DNA of 64,000 nt, taken from contig NZ_HG964446.1 in NCBI RefSeq assembly GCF_000689255.1, forward strand, positions 3,132,854 to 3,196,853, read 5' to 3'. The DNA is from Mycobacterium triplex. GTDB lineage: Bacteria > Actinomycetota > Actinomycetes > Mycobacteriales > Mycobacteriaceae. Positions 36,819-46,287 of the stretch are shown in pieces. The notes under the pieces are model-generated. The model ran no database searches. It saw nothing but the letters and a program-made list of their open reading frames with translations, and was not told where the DNA came from. How positions within the stretch are numbered: position 1 is the first letter of the stretch; the number at the start of each line of letters is the position of its first letter. Made by a program: the position numbers and the translations under genes.

Positions 36819-37312
36819 GCCTCGTGGCCCGGGTCCAGCGAACGAACATCGTCAAAGGACACCCATTGCTCCTCTTCGCTCGGCGGGTCGCCACCCAGCG
36901 GTTCGAGCAGGTGCCCGACATGGTCGCCCAGCGAAAAGCGATCGAGGATCCTGCCGACGAACCAGGCGGCCGCGTCGTCGAGGATGGGTAACTGTGCCGG
37001 GCCGCGATGCCACCGGCATCGGTCGAATTTGTTGGTCTCGTCGCCGGTTTGGCTGCCGAACAGTTCGACGAGGTCGATGTGTTCGATATCGAACACATGT
37101 ACTGCCAGATGAGTTGCGTCGGCGGCGATGCGGAAGGTGTGGTTTTGCGGGGACAGGCCAACCAGGAAACGCGGGGGACGGATGCTCGCCTGGCAGGCGA
37201 AGCCCACCAGGCAGCCGGCCGTAATGCCGTTGGATTGCGTGGTGACGACGAACATCGGGTAGTTGAGCAGTGCCACCAACTTTTCGAACGCACTAACCCC
37301 GGGCTCGCCCAC
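36815..37312 (-). CDS. flavin reductase-like FMN-binding protein
   Basis: A 165-residue protein of the flavin-reductase-like split-barrel family. LLNYPMFVVTTQSNGITAGC followed by LVGFACQASIRPPRFLVGLS is the FMN/NAD(P)H-binding signature; THLAVHVFDIEHIDLVELFG follows. It would supply reduced flavin to a monooxygenase or act directly. It is coupled by a 4-nt overlap to the RibD-like reductase downstream. A two-component partner such as the HsaA-like hydroxylase at 53.7-54.9 kb is possible but not linked. Confidence 0.85.
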   Translation of the reverse strand: MGEPGVSAFEKLVALLNYPMFVVTTQSNGITAGCLVGFACQASIRPPRFLVGLSPQNHTFRIAADATHLAVHVFDIEHIDLVELFGSQTGDETNKFDRCRWHRGPAQLPILDDAAAWFVGRILDRFSLGDHVGHLLEPLGGDPPSEEEQWVSFDDVRSLDPGHEA

Positions 37313-37461
37313 CCGCTTTCTATTCCCATTCGACGCGATTTGGAATCACATCGAGCCCAATGGCGGCCGACAGCGCGGTTCCGGCTGCTCAGCAGGGCCA
37401 AAACGCACGGGTCGAGCGGCGTTGTCCTGACGAATCACCAGACTTTCACGCGCACAGGCGA

Positions 37462-38589
37462 TTAGCGAAGCGGGTCGTTTGCCCGCACACCGCGATACAT
37501 GCCCCAGCGGACCAGCCCCGGCATCACGATGCGTTGGACTGACCAGGCGGGCAGCCGGAATGCCTGGCCGGTGGGCAGAAAGACCTCCAGCCCATCGGCC
37601 TGGATCCCCACCAGTGAGCCCCAGCGTCGTCCCGGCGTTCGATAGGTGCGCAGCCGCCGACCGCTGAACTCGGCACGGATGTTGTGTGCCACCAAGGAAT
37701 CCCCGCGATTGCGCGCCGAACTGCGCAGCGGATCGCTGGCCGCGACGTCCCCGACGGCGAAAACCCCGCGATGGCCGGGCACTTCCAGCTCGGGCGACAC
37801 GCGGACGAAGCCGTGTTCGTCGAGCAGTTCGGGCGGCAGCCAACCGGTGTTGGGTTGCACCTGACCGATCGCCCAGAGCACGGCGTCCGCGGTGGCCGGT
37901 GGTTGCCCGGTGCTCCAGCTGACGGGCTCACTGGTGATCTCCCGGCCGGCGGAGCCGTTGGAGATCACCGCGCGGTGCCCGGGGTGCACGCCCACACCCA
38001 GCTCGGTGAGCCGGCCCTGGATCCGCTTCCAGGTCCGGGGGTGGTAGCCGCTCAACGCGACTTCGCCGGGGAAGTAGAGGTCAATCCGTTTGTCCGGCCA
38101 CGTGGTTGCCATGTTCACCGCGCTGCTGACCGCCGCCGCACCGCCGCCGACGACGATCACCGAGTTGGCGCCGGCCAGTCGATTGTGCGCGGCGTGCAGG
38201 TCGGCGCCGATCTCGGCGGCCGATTGCATCGTCGGTTGACGCCAGAAGCCGTTCGTCACCCCGGTGGAGATCACCAGCGCGTCGAATTCCTCGGCGATCG
38301 TTGCGCCGTCGCCGCCGCGGCCGAACACGGTGCGGGACGCCAGGTCCACGCCGGTCAACGTGGCCTGAACCGTGCGCACGCGATCCAAACCGCGGAACCG
38401 GTCGAACGGAATCCAGTAGTCGCGCGCCCAATCGCCGGGGCGCGAGATCCGCACCCCGAGTTCCTGACCACTGACCAGCGCGGACTTGGCCGAGATGCCG
38501 ACGATGTCGGCGTGCTTGGCCAGCCGGATTGCGGTCAGCAGCCCGACGTCTCCCAGCCCCGCAACCACAACGCGTTTGCGCGGCGCCAT
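37462..38589 (-). CDS. NAD(P)/FAD-dependent pyridine-nucleotide-disulfide-type oxidoreductase
   Basis: A 375-residue flavoprotein of the NDH-2/AIF-like group. The FAD loop is KRVVVAGLGDVGLLTAIRLA at the N-terminus; a second dinucleotide fold (SVIVVGGGAAAVSSAVNMAT) binds NAD(P)H; the second FAD motif is HRGVFAVGDVA. It probably passes electrons from NAD(P)H to a quinone or other acceptor. The ATG at 38589 is preferred to longer starts because the family N-terminus begins there. A perfect KstR-type operator lies 134 bp upstream, hinting at co-regulation with sterol catabolism. Confidence 0.85.
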   Translation of the reverse strand: MAPRKRVVVAGLGDVGLLTAIRLAKHADIVGISAKSALVSGQELGVRISRPGDWARDYWIPFDRFRGLDRVRTVQATLTGVDLASRTVFGRGGDGATIAEEFDALVISTGVTNGFWRQPTMQSAAEIGADLHAAHNRLAGANSVIVVGGGAAAVSSAVNMATTWPDKRIDLYFPGEVALSGYHPRTWKRIQGRLTELGVGVHPGHRAVISNGSAGREITSEPVSWSTGQPPATADAVLWAIGQVQPNTGWLPPELLDEHGFVRVSPELEVPGHRGVFAVGDVAASDPLRSSARNRGDSLVAHNIRAEFSGRRLRTYRTPGRRWGSLVGIQADGLEVFLPTGQAFRLPAWSVQRIVMPGLVRWGMYRGVRANDPLR

Positions 38590-39050
38590 TACGCGGAGTT
38601 CATTTCTGCTGCAAGGGTTTTCCGTGACATGAGACGTGCGCGGCCAGCGGCGCTGGGATCCATGCGGTCCTCCTCGCCTGAAACGCCCGGCGGCTGGGGG
38701 TCGCCGGCCGGAATCGGCAAACTGTAACACGTTCTATTGGGCATTCCGGGCGGTGTGGTTGGTTGCGGGGAACCCCGGCGCGGCATGCGAATTGGTGGTT
38801 CACTGAGCCGGTCGGCGCCACGTTCGACTCCCGGATCCCGACCGCCAGGTCAGCGTCGCGACCCTCACGAACGCCTGGCGCACCGGCGAGGAATCGATCG
38901 TCGTCACGGCGAAGGCCGGCTGAGCCTCGACATCGTCGCCGTTGCCTGCCGGTATGGCCACTAGCATTAGCCAGCGGCCCCGCCCACCCGCCGGAGCGCG
39001 CAATGGTCACCGAACGCGCGTATCACCGTGCCAGAAAGGAACGGCTCACG
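38590..39050. other. 461-bp divergent intergenic region
   Basis: Between the FAD oxidoreductase (leftward) and the DUF1003 gene (rightward). The only recognised element is a KstR-type motif at 38723-38736. An ATG at 39003, in frame with DUF1003 and preceded by GGAG, could extend that gene into this region. Other open frames lack coding character. Confidence 0.5.
38723..38736. promoter_or_regulatory. KstR-type operator motif
   Basis: TGTAACACGTTCTA matches every fixed position of TnnAACnnGTTnnA, the consensus reported for KstR, the TetR-family repressor of mycobacterial cholesterol catabolism. It lies 134 bp upstream of the FAD oxidoreductase start and about 315 bp from the DUF1003 gene. Eight fixed positions make a chance match in 64 kb of this composition uncommon but possible. 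No kstR gene is in the window. Confidence 0.55.
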
Positions 39051-39500
39051 ATGACGACCCAAGCCAACGGCCATCGGCACAGCCCACAACTGATCCCGCG
39101 CCGGCTGCTGCGCGGCGGACAGATCCATCACCCCGCCGTGCTCGAGGAAGCCAAGCGGCGCAGCGACAATTTCCAGTTGCGCTTGGCGGACCGGATCACC
39201 GCATTTGCCGGATCGATGAACTTCGTCTGGCTGCACGCGGCCCTGTTCGGCGTGTGGATGGTGTTCGTCGAACCCAGTCCGTGGCCGACGCTGACCCTGG
39301 CCGTATCGCTCGAGGCGATCTTCCTGTCGACGTTCGTCATGATCGGGCAGAACCGTCAGGCGGCCTTCCAACAGGCCAGGGCCGACCACGATTTCGAGAC
39401 TCAAGAGCTGGAGCTGAAGACCAACACCGAACTCACCCGCCAGATCCACGTGCTCACCGAGGAACTGCACCGGCGGTTGATCGGGCCAACGCCTGAGTGA
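39051..39500 (+). CDS. DUF1003 family membrane protein
   Basis: A 149-residue inner-membrane protein. RLADRITAFAGSMNFVWLHA opens the DUF1003 domain, with two membrane helices (WLHAALFGVWMVFV and LTLAVSLEAIFLSTFVMIGQ) and a cytosolic helical tail rich in Gln, Glu and Arg (NRQAAFQQARADHDFETQEL). Function unknown. AAGGA precedes ATG 39051 at 11 nt; ATG 39003, with GGAG 6 nt upstream, would add 16 residues. It is followed 51 bp later by another membrane protein gene. Confidence 0.85.
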   Translation: MTTQANGHRHSPQLIPRRLLRGGQIHHPAVLEEAKRRSDNFQLRLADRITAFAGSMNFVWLHAALFGVWMVFVEPSPWPTLTLAVSLEAIFLSTFVMIGQNRQAAFQQARADHDFETQELELKTNTELTRQIHVLTEELHRRLIGPTPE

Positions 39501-39551
39501 CCCGACCGGTCAACGAAGCGAAAAGGATTGGAAGAGCGGCTGGGGATTGAG

Positions 39552-40403
39552 ATGGTACAGCTGCAGGAGACGATGCGCCCCCGGCTGCGGGCCGTCTTGC
39601 GAACGATGGTGCGAGCGTCGGCACCTCGTCCCGCGGCGGCCAAACGCGCAGCCAAGGATTTGCGGCGAAGCCTGTGGCCGGCCGTCGCCGCGGAAATCCG
39701 CTGGGCTTTCACTCCGCCGCGAACCTGGTTGATGGGTGTGGTGGCCAACCTGATCTTCGCCGTGGGGTGGTTGGCGGTGCAGCCGTTGACGCTCGGCCGC
39801 CATCAGGACTGGGTGGTCCTGGTCGGCACCTACTTCTCGTCGTGGATCCTCGCCGATGTCACCACCACGAACCTGCTCGGCGCGGATCACTATCGCGTCC
39901 TTGCGGCCGTGTCCGCCGGCGTGCCGTTCTGGCGAGTGCTGGTGATCAAGAACTTGGCACTGCTCGTCATCGTCGGACTGCCGACGTTGGTGACGGCGGT
40001 GGTGTTGACGCTGTGGCTGGAAACCCCGGCGCGCCTGGCCATCACGATCCCGACGGTCGCGGTGCCGATTGTGTCCTGGCTTGGGGTGGGCAACTTCTTC
40101 TCGGTGTTACACCCGGTCGGAGTCGCGCCGCTGACGCGGCGGTGGCGGCAACGTGGCGACCGCCGCCGCACCCGCGGCTGGATCGTTGCGCTGACGCTGC
40201 CCTACGCGCTGTATTACTTAGCCGACCCGATGAACGGGGTAGAGCATCAGCTGCTGTGGACCCGGGTACCCGCGCTGATTTGGCCCGTGTTCGGCCGGGA
40301 CACGAAAAGCTCTGTGCACCTGGGCATTGCGTTGGCGGTGTGGGCCGCGGGGACATTGGCAGCGGTGCTCTGGGTGCGCAAACGCGGCTTGCGGGTCCGG
40401 TGA
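39552..40403 (+). CDS. polytopic membrane protein, unknown (ABC-2-like?)
   Basis: A 283-residue protein with about six membrane helices (for example LMGVVANLIFAVGWLAVQPL, VLVIKNLALLVIVGLPTLVT, IALAVWAAGTLAAVLW), a basic N-terminus and a basic loop near residues 195-210 (RRWRQRGDRRRTRG). The helix layout is reminiscent of ABC-2 type permeases, but no ATPase is adjacent. ATG 39552 is preferred over TTG 39528. It converges with carboxylic acid reductase, 8 bp apart. Confidence 0.7.
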   Translation: MVQLQETMRPRLRAVLRTMVRASAPRPAAAKRAAKDLRRSLWPAVAAEIRWAFTPPRTWLMGVVANLIFAVGWLAVQPLTLGRHQDWVVLVGTYFSSWILADVTTTNLLGADHYRVLAAVSAGVPFWRVLVIKNLALLVIVGLPTLVTAVVLTLWLETPARLAITIPTVAVPIVSWLGVGNFFSVLHPVGVAPLTRRWRQRGDRRRTRGWIVALTLPYALYYLADPMNGVEHQLLWTRVPALIWPVFGRDTKSSVHLGIALAVWAAGTLAAVLWVRKRGLRVR

Positions 40404-40411
40404 GTGCGGCT

Positions 40412-43400
40412 TCAGCCGAGCAAGGACAGCTGCCGCAAGTCGTCGGCGTACTTGTCGATCAACTCCGCCGAGATGTGCGGGATGTCCTTGTCCGGGCCGA
40501 TCTTGTCCGCGCGCACCGCGGCGTGGAACGCCTCGGTGGGTGCGGCCGCGCCCCGGATCGCCTTCTCGGGTCGGCGGAAAGCCTGCAGCAGCGGCAGCAC
40601 CGACTGCTGGCGTTGCCGCTCGGGTAAACCTGTCAGCGCGGTCTGGAACCGGGCTAGCCACTCGTCGTAGTCCGCGATGCGCTGGATCTTGTTGCCGGCC
40701 CGAATCAGCCAGTCCACGAACACATCCAGCGAGACCCCGTCGTCGTACGGGTTCATCACGTCGAACGAGGTATAGCCCTCGCGGATTCGGGAGCCGATCG
40801 TCGTGATCGCGTCGGCGATGAAGTCGACCGGCAGACCGTCGTAGTGTGCACGCGCGCGGCTTCCGACCCCGTCGCGTTCGTAAAACGAGTGCGGCGCGAT
40901 GCCCGTCACCAGCAGGCTGAAGATCAACCGGGTGAACATGTCAGGCACGTTGAGCTGGCCGCGGTAGCGGGTGTGGGCGAGGATCATGTCGGACCGGAAC
41001 ACCGCAACCGGCAGGCCGCACAGATCGTTGGCCTCGCGGAGCAGCACCTCGCCGGCCCACTTGCTGTTCGCGTATCCGTTCGCGTAGTCCCCGTTGAGCG
41101 GCCGGTCGGGGCTCACCCGCCGGATGTCGCCGTCTTCCTGGAACTGGCCGGGCGGCACCGTGCTCGCCACCGCGATCGTGGACAAGTAGGTCACCGGCTT
41201 GATCTGAGAGGTGATCGCCAGCCGGATGATCTCAGCGGTCCCAACGACATTGGGACCGAACAGCTGATCGTAGGGCAGCACGTGGTTGACCAGTGCGGCC
41301 GGATGCACGATCAGGTCGACGGTGTCGGCCAGCCGCTGCCAGGTTGCGGGACTCAGGCCCAGATTCTCCTCGCCGATGTCGCCCGCCAGCACCTCGAGAT
41401 GCGTGGCGCCAAGCGCGCGGAACCGGCTCAGCAGCTCGGGATCGCCACTGTCAAACACCTTTTCCAGGCGTGCCCTGGCCTCGTCGGCGTCGCGGCCACG
41501 CACGATCGTGACCAGTTTGCCGCCCCGCTCGGCGAGTCGTTCCAGCCATTCCAGTGTGAGGAATCGTCCCAGCCAGCCGTTCGCACCGGTCAGCAGCACG
41601 GTATGCGCCGCGCCGCCAGCATGCGGCAAAGACGGTGCGGCGGATAATGTTTGGGCGTCGATGAACTTGTCCAGCGTCAGGTCGCCGACGGCGATGGCGG
41701 TTGCGCCCTGCCCGTGAACGGTGCTGAAACTCGGACGCCGGATACCGGCACCGCGCTGGGCATCGATGTAATCGGAAATCTTGGCGATGTTGTTGGCCGG
41801 GCTGGTGATCACGGCGACCGGGACCTCGACACCGAAAATCTCCTCCAGCAGCCGGGAGAAGGTCAACGCGGACAACGAATCACCGCCGAGGTCGGTGAAG
41901 TGGGATTCGGGGTTGGCGCCCGAACTGCCCAACAGCGCGCGGCACGCCCCGGCCAGCGTCTCGACCACCGGCCGGTCGGCCGCGGCCTCGCGCAGCACCC
42001 GAATCTCGTCGACCTGTGCGGCCGCGATCTCGGTGTACAGCTGCTCGAGCTGTTCGCCGTAGCGGGCCCTGAGCCGGGGACGTAGCTGCTTGCCCAAACC
42101 GGAGAGCAACCCGTTCTCGTCGGTGAACGGTTTGGTTTCCAGGATGAAGTCGACGGGCAGCTCATAAGACTGCAAATGGGCTGTCGCCGCGATCTGCCGA
42201 AGCGATTGGTGGATGGCCGTTTTCAGCGCCGGGCTGTTTCCGTATTCGGCGAGTGCTTCGGGGGTGGGCACGATGACGGCCAGCAGGCTGGCCCGTTCGC
42301 TGTTCCCGTACACGAAGATCTGTCGCACCAGGGGTGCCCCGGCGTAGATGGACTCCAGGTTGGTCACGGCGACGAATTCGCCCTGGGCAAGCTTGAGAAC
42401 GTTGTTGCGGCGGTCGACATAGACGAGGTGGTCGGGTTGGATCTCGGCCATCACATCGCCGGTCTTGTAGAAGCCGTCCTCGTCGAAAACCTGGGCCGTG
42501 ATTTCGGGGCGCTTGTAGTAGCCCGGTGTCATCGTGTCGGTCTTGACGAGCAATTCCCCACGCGGATAAGGCCGGTCGGTGAGGAAGTAACCGAGCTCGG
42601 GAACGTCGATCAGCTTGTAGTCGATAACCCGCTTCCGATTGACCAGGCTGTCCCGGGTGAGCATTCCGGTCTCGGTCAAGCCGTAGCCATCGGTAATGTG
42701 CGCGTCCAGCATCGAGTCCAAGAACGCCTTCATCTCTGTCGCCAGTGGCGCGCTGCCCACGAAACCGCCCAGCACCCGGCCGCCCAGCACATGCTCGCGC
42801 ATCTCGGTGGCCGCATCGTGCTCGGCGGTCGCGGGATCTGCCCCCTCGGCGATCCCGCGGTCGACGGCGCCGCGGTAGTGCTGGTACAGCATCTCCACTA
42901 CCCGCGGAACCATGGCGACTTCGGTGGGCCGCACCAGCGCCCAGTCTTCGAAAAGGGTGGACAGATCGGATTCGGGGACGAAGTAGCTGGTGCCGCCGGT
43001 GAGAAATGCCGACGCCAGCGGCAGCCGGCCGCCGAGATGATTCAGCGGCATGAAATTCGCATTGATCACCGGCAGGCCGGGCGCCAGGAAGAGCATCGAC
43101 GTCCACACCGTGGTAACCGTGCGCTCGGTGTACATGGCGCCCTTGGGTGTTCCGGTACTGCCGGAGGTGTACATGATCATCGCCAGGCGCTGGTCGTCGC
43201 CGTCCGTGAAGGCCGCAACGGCGGGCAATCGGCGGCCGCGCTCGACGACTTCATCCACCGTAGTGACGGCCACTTGAGTGCCCGAACCCTGCAAGCGCAC
43301 CCGGGTCTGCTCGAAGTTCTCCCGCTGCTCGTCGACCCCGGCACGGTAGTCGAACACCATCAGCTGACGCAGCGAGGTGCTGGTGAGCACGGACTCCGCC

Positions 43401-43960
43401 GCCAGATCGAGGTATTCGGCGCTGACCGCGACGATCTTGGGTTCGCATTCCTCGATGATCGGGCGCAGCCTGGCCGCCGCAGCGTGGTGCTGCAGCGGTA
43501 CGGTCACCAGGCCGAGATAGGCGCAGACCAGGTCGACGACCAGATAATCGGCGCTGGAGAATCCGACGGTTGCCACGACATCGCCGGCGGTGACCGGGTT
43601 TTCGGGGTCCTTGCTCCAGGCGGTGGCGATCGCGCGCACCCGGTCCCACACGTCGCGGTAGCTGATGGTCTCGAACCGCGGCCGAAGTCGTAGCGCAGTG
43701 CGGCCGTTGGCGTCGGTGACCAATTCGCGAACGCGCTCGCCCAGCGCGGGACGATCGGCGTAGCCGTCGACGAGCTGCTCGAGAACCTCGATCAGCCGCA
43801 GGCCGGGCGCGCAGGCCGCCTCGATGACATCGGGAAGCGGCGCCGCCGCGCGGAATTGCGGATCATTGTCGAACAATTCGGCCACCCGCTGGGCCGTCCG
43901 CTCGTCCCGGTTGTCGCCCGGCTCGGCCAGGTGGATGTCGCGCAGCGATCCGCTCGTCAT
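40412..43960 (-). CDS. car: carboxylic acid reductase (adenylation-PCP-thioester reductase; FadD9-like)
   Basis: A 1,182-residue three-domain enzyme reducing carboxylic acids to aldehydes with ATP and NADPH. The adenylation domain (about 1-650) has YTSGSTGTPKGAMYT and DGYGLTETG; the carrier domain has TDLGGDSLSALTF (pantetheinylated Ser near 693); the reductase domain (about 775-1182) has the NADPH loop LLTGANGWLGRF and catalytic YANGYANSKWAGE (Tyr/Lys). Length and order match M. marinum and M. tuberculosis FadD9-type CARs. It needs a phosphopantetheinyl transferase encoded elsewhere. AAGGA lies about 6 nt before the ATG. It lies downstream of the OYE-family gene on the same strand. Confidence 0.95.
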   Translation of the reverse strand: MTSGSLRDIHLAEPGDNRDERTAQRVAELFDNDPQFRAAAPLPDVIEAACAPGLRLIEVLEQLVDGYADRPALGERVRELVTDANGRTALRLRPRFETISYRDVWDRVRAIATAWSKDPENPVTAGDVVATVGFSSADYLVVDLVCAYLGLVTVPLQHHAAAARLRPIIEECEPKIVAVSAEYLDLAAESVLTSTSLRQLMVFDYRAGVDEQRENFEQTRVRLQGSGTQVAVTTVDEVVERGRRLPAVAAFTDGDDQRLAMIMYTSGSTGTPKGAMYTERTVTTVWTSMLFLAPGLPVINANFMPLNHLGGRLPLASAFLTGGTSYFVPESDLSTLFEDWALVRPTEVAMVPRVVEMLYQHYRGAVDRGIAEGADPATAEHDAATEMREHVLGGRVLGGFVGSAPLATEMKAFLDSMLDAHITDGYGLTETGMLTRDSLVNRKRVIDYKLIDVPELGYFLTDRPYPRGELLVKTDTMTPGYYKRPEITAQVFDEDGFYKTGDVMAEIQPDHLVYVDRRNNVLKLAQGEFVAVTNLESIYAGAPLVRQIFVYGNSERASLLAVIVPTPEALAEYGNSPALKTAIHQSLRQIAATAHLQSYELPVDFILETKPFTDENGLLSGLGKQLRPRLRARYGEQLEQLYTEIAAAQVDEIRVLREAAADRPVVETLAGACRALLGSSGANPESHFTDLGGDSLSALTFSRLLEEIFGVEVPVAVITSPANNIAKISDYIDAQRGAGIRRPSFSTVHGQGATAIAVGDLTLDKFIDAQTLSAAPSLPHAGGAAHTVLLTGANGWLGRFLTLEWLERLAERGGKLVTIVRGRDADEARARLEKVFDSGDPELLSRFRALGATHLEVLAGDIGEENLGLSPATWQRLADTVDLIVHPAALVNHVLPYDQLFGPNVVGTAEIIRLAITSQIKPVTYLSTIAVASTVPPGQFQEDGDIRRVSPDRPLNGDYANGYANSKWAGEVLLREANDLCGLPVAVFRSDMILAHTRYRGQLNVPDMFTRLIFSLLVTGIAPHSFYERDGVGSRARAHYDGLPVDFIADAITTIGSRIREGYTSFDVMNPYDDGVSLDVFVDWLIRAGNKIQRIADYDEWLARFQTALTGLPERQRQQSVLPLLQAFRRPEKAIRGAAAPTEAFHAAVRADKIGPDKDIPHISAELIDKYADDLRQLSLLG

Positions 43961-44035
43961 GGTGTGTCCTTCCGCCTTTATCTCTTCTTCGAAGCCGAAC
44001 ACCACCCGGACGATGAGGGGGTTGCGCCCAGTGAG

Positions 44036-44058
44036 TGTGACCTTCGTTACCCGTCACA
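44036..44058. promoter_or_regulatory. inverted repeat upstream of carboxylic acid reductase
   Basis: TGTGAC and GTCACA are perfect 6-bp inverted arms separated by 11 nt. The element lies 76 bp before the CAR start and overlaps the stop codon of the upstream reductase. The arms resemble CRP half-sites, but the spacing is too wide for CRP, so another dimeric regulator is more likely. Chance occurrence cannot be excluded. Confidence 0.35.
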
Positions 44059-45118
44059 AGGGTGGGTAGTCGGTATAGCCCAGCGCGCCACCGGTGTAGA
44101 GGAACTCCATGCGGGGCTGGTTGAGTTGTGCGCCGTAGGTCCACCGCCGCACCAGATCCGGATTGGCCAGATATGCGCTGTCGATGGTGACGGCGTCGGC
44201 CGTTCCGGTCGTGACGACGTCGACTGCTCGCTCCCGGGTGGTCGTCGTCTGGAACCTGCGATTCAGCAGCAAGCGGTCCGGCCAGCGGCGGCGCAACCAG
44301 GAATAGATCGGCCGCTCGGGCGGGACCCGCGCGTGCAGATACGCCAACCCCAGATCGCGGGCGTTCTTCGCGAGAATCAGGTGCGCCTCGAGGTCGGGTT
44401 CGTGAATGTCGTTCTCCGGATTGCCCGGAGAGATGCGCAACCCCAGCCGGTCGGGACCGATCGCGTCAGCGACCGCGTGGACCACCTCGGTTGGGAACCG
44501 TGCACGGTCGTGGGCGGACCCGCCGTAGGAGTCGCGCCGATAGTTCGCGTCGTACGTCAGGAATTGACTCAACAAGTATCCGTTGGCGGCGTCGATCTCG
44601 ACGCCGTCTGCGCCGGCAGCCCGTGCTCGGCACGCTGCATTCACGAATTCGTCAGTCACACACCGTATTTCGGCTGCTATGAGTTCGTGTGGAACAACGA
44701 AGGCCTTCTTGCCGGCGGCGGTGTGCACCGTGCCGGACGGCCTGACCTCCGACGGCGCCACGGGCCGTCGACCGTCCAGGATGTCGGGATGCGAGATACG
44801 GCCAGAGTGCATGATTTGCACCACAATTCGGCCGCCGGCCGCGTGCACTGCTTCGGCGACCCGGGCCCATCCGGCTTGCTGTTCGTCGGTGTGCAAACCG
44901 GGCTGGTTGGGGTAGGCCCGGCCGCGCGCCGACGGGAACGTGGGTTCGGTGATGATCAACCCTGAACTCGCCCGCTGCGCGTAGTACTCGGCCATCAACT
45001 GGGTAGGCACCCCGTCGGCGGCTGCGCGGGTGCGTGTCATGGGAGCCATCAGGATCCGGTTCGGTGCGTACAACGCGCCCAGCTGGATTGGGGCCAGCAA
45101 AGGATGACCGGGACACAA
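44054..45118 (-). CDS. old yellow enzyme-family FMN-dependent alkene reductase
   Basis: About 354 residues. The protein begins LLAPIQLGALYAPNRILMAP and continues MTRTRA, the standard OYE N-terminus; VVQIMHSGRISHPD, DGVEIDAANGYLLSQFL and SYGGSAHDRARF are the active-site and FMN regions. It reduces activated C=C bonds of enals, enones or nitro compounds with NADPH. The start is uncertain: TTG codons at 45118 and 45100 are in frame and neither has a clear ribosome-binding site; the longer open frame upstream does not look coding. It lies 93 bp before carboxylic acid reductase, whose aldehyde products could be related. Confidence 0.85.
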   Translation of the reverse strand: MCPGHPLLAPIQLGALYAPNRILMAPMTRTRAAADGVPTQLMAEYYAQRASSGLIITEPTFPSARGRAYPNQPGLHTDEQQAGWARVAEAVHAAGGRIVVQIMHSGRISHPDILDGRRPVAPSEVRPSGTVHTAAGKKAFVVPHELIAAEIRCVTDEFVNAACRARAAGADGVEIDAANGYLLSQFLTYDANYRRDSYGGSAHDRARFPTEVVHAVADAIGPDRLGLRISPGNPENDIHEPDLEAHLILAKNARDLGLAYLHARVPPERPIYSWLRRRWPDRLLLNRRFQTTTTRERAVDVVTTGTADAVTIDSAYLANPDLVRRWTYGAQLNQPRMEFLYTGGALGYTDYPPL

Positions 45119-45366
45119 CAACCGCGGCGGCAGCGCGCTTCCGGCCGGGTGCGACGGGTAGAGACGTTGCGTTCGACCAGCAACAGCGAATCTTCGAGCC
45201 ACGGTTGTCCGCACCTTTCGTCCGGGAAATTGACCGTCACGACCCGAACCTGCGAACTGACCGGTGAACGAGCGGACACCTCCATGGTGTCGGTGCGCTA
45301 CCGCCACCGCTAGGACACGTGTCCTCCTGTGTCGGAGGCTTCGCCTCGCACGGGACCGGGATCCAG

Positions 45367-46287
45367 CTAACGGACGTTCGGCTTGATCTCCTCGATCACC
45401 CACTGCGCGTAGTCGAGATATTCGTCGACGCCGCGCACCGCGGGAATGGGAACGGCGCTAACGGTCACGCCCTGCTCGGCGAACCAGTTCAGCCTGTCGA
45501 CGATCTGCTCGGCGCTCATGCCCGGCCGGTCGCTGGTGCCCTTGCGGACGACATGTCCCTCGCCGACCCGATTGGTTCCCATGCCGTGCATCACGTCGAA
45601 CGGCCGACCGTCATAGGACGGCTGGGATTTGATGTAGTCCACCTTTTCGGCGATCTGCTCGGGAGGCGTCAGAAACGCCCACCACCCGCAGGCATGTTTG
45701 GCCGCCCGGCGAAGTGCCGCGTTGGCGTCACCGCCGATCCAGATTGGAAGGTGCGGCTTCTGAACGGGTTTCGGCTCGAATGCGATGTTGTCGAAGGAGA
45801 CGTAGCGACCCTCGAATTGCGGGGCGTCGCTGGTCCACAATTCGACGATCGCGGCGAGGTATTCGTCGGCGATACGGCCCCGCTCGTGAAACGGCACCCG
45901 CAAAAGTTCGAACTCCCGTGCCAGCCAACCGACTCCGAAGGTCACCATCGTCCGGCCCCCACTCATCCAGTCGGCCGTGGCCAATGCCTTGGCCAGGACA
46001 ATCGGGTGCTGCAGCGGCAAGACGGTGACACAGGAATTGATGGCGATGCGTTCGGTGGCACCGGCGACATGGGCCTGCGCGACCGTCGAGTGCAGATAGT
46101 GCGGTCCGGACAATGCGACGTGGTCGCCGGGGATGACAAAGTGCTCGGGGAAGGCGATCATGTCGTAGCCCCAACGGTCGGCACACTTGGCCATCCGGGT
46201 CTGGTCGGGGCCGGTGACCTCCGGTTCCCACGGCTGCATCGTGGCCTTGAGCCGCAGCATGTGCGGAAGCGGGAAGACTAATTTCAC
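45367..46287 (-). CDS. LLM class (F420-dependent) flavin oxidoreductase
   Basis: A 306-residue TIM-barrel oxidoreductase of the luciferase-like superfamily. N-terminal MKLVFPLPHM, GYDMIAFPEHF, RIAINSCVTVLPLQHPIVLA and GVGWLAREFELLRVPFHERG are characteristic of the F420-dependent mycobacterial branch. It probably uses reduced F420 on an unknown substrate. GTG start with AGGAG about 8 nt upstream. Divergent from the PadR regulator across 142 bp, which may control it. Confidence 0.88.
   Translation of the reverse strand: MKLVFPLPHMLRLKATMQPWEPEVTGPDQTRMAKCADRWGYDMIAFPEHFVIPGDHVALSGPHYLHSTVAQAHVAGATERIAINSCVTVLPLQHPIVLAKALATADWMSGGRTMVTFGVGWLAREFELLRVPFHERGRIADEYLAAIVELWTSDAPQFEGRYVSFDNIAFEPKPVQKPHLPIWIGGDANAALRRAAKHACGWWAFLTPPEQIAEKVDYIKSQPSYDGRPFDVMHGMGTNRVGEGHVVRKGTSDRPGMSAEQIVDRLNWFAEQGVTVSAVPIPAVRGVDEYLDYAQWVIEEIKPNVR

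Noticed and set aside
44036..44058. CRP (cAMP receptor) binding site upstream of carboxylic acid reductase
   Set aside because: Arms resemble CRP half-sites, but the spacer between TGTGA and TCACA is 13 rather than 6 nt.
45119..45366. N-terminal extension of the OYE-family gene or a separate small gene
   Set aside because: Both strands have open frames, but none shows coding bias, a ribosome-binding site or similarity to the OYE N-terminus.
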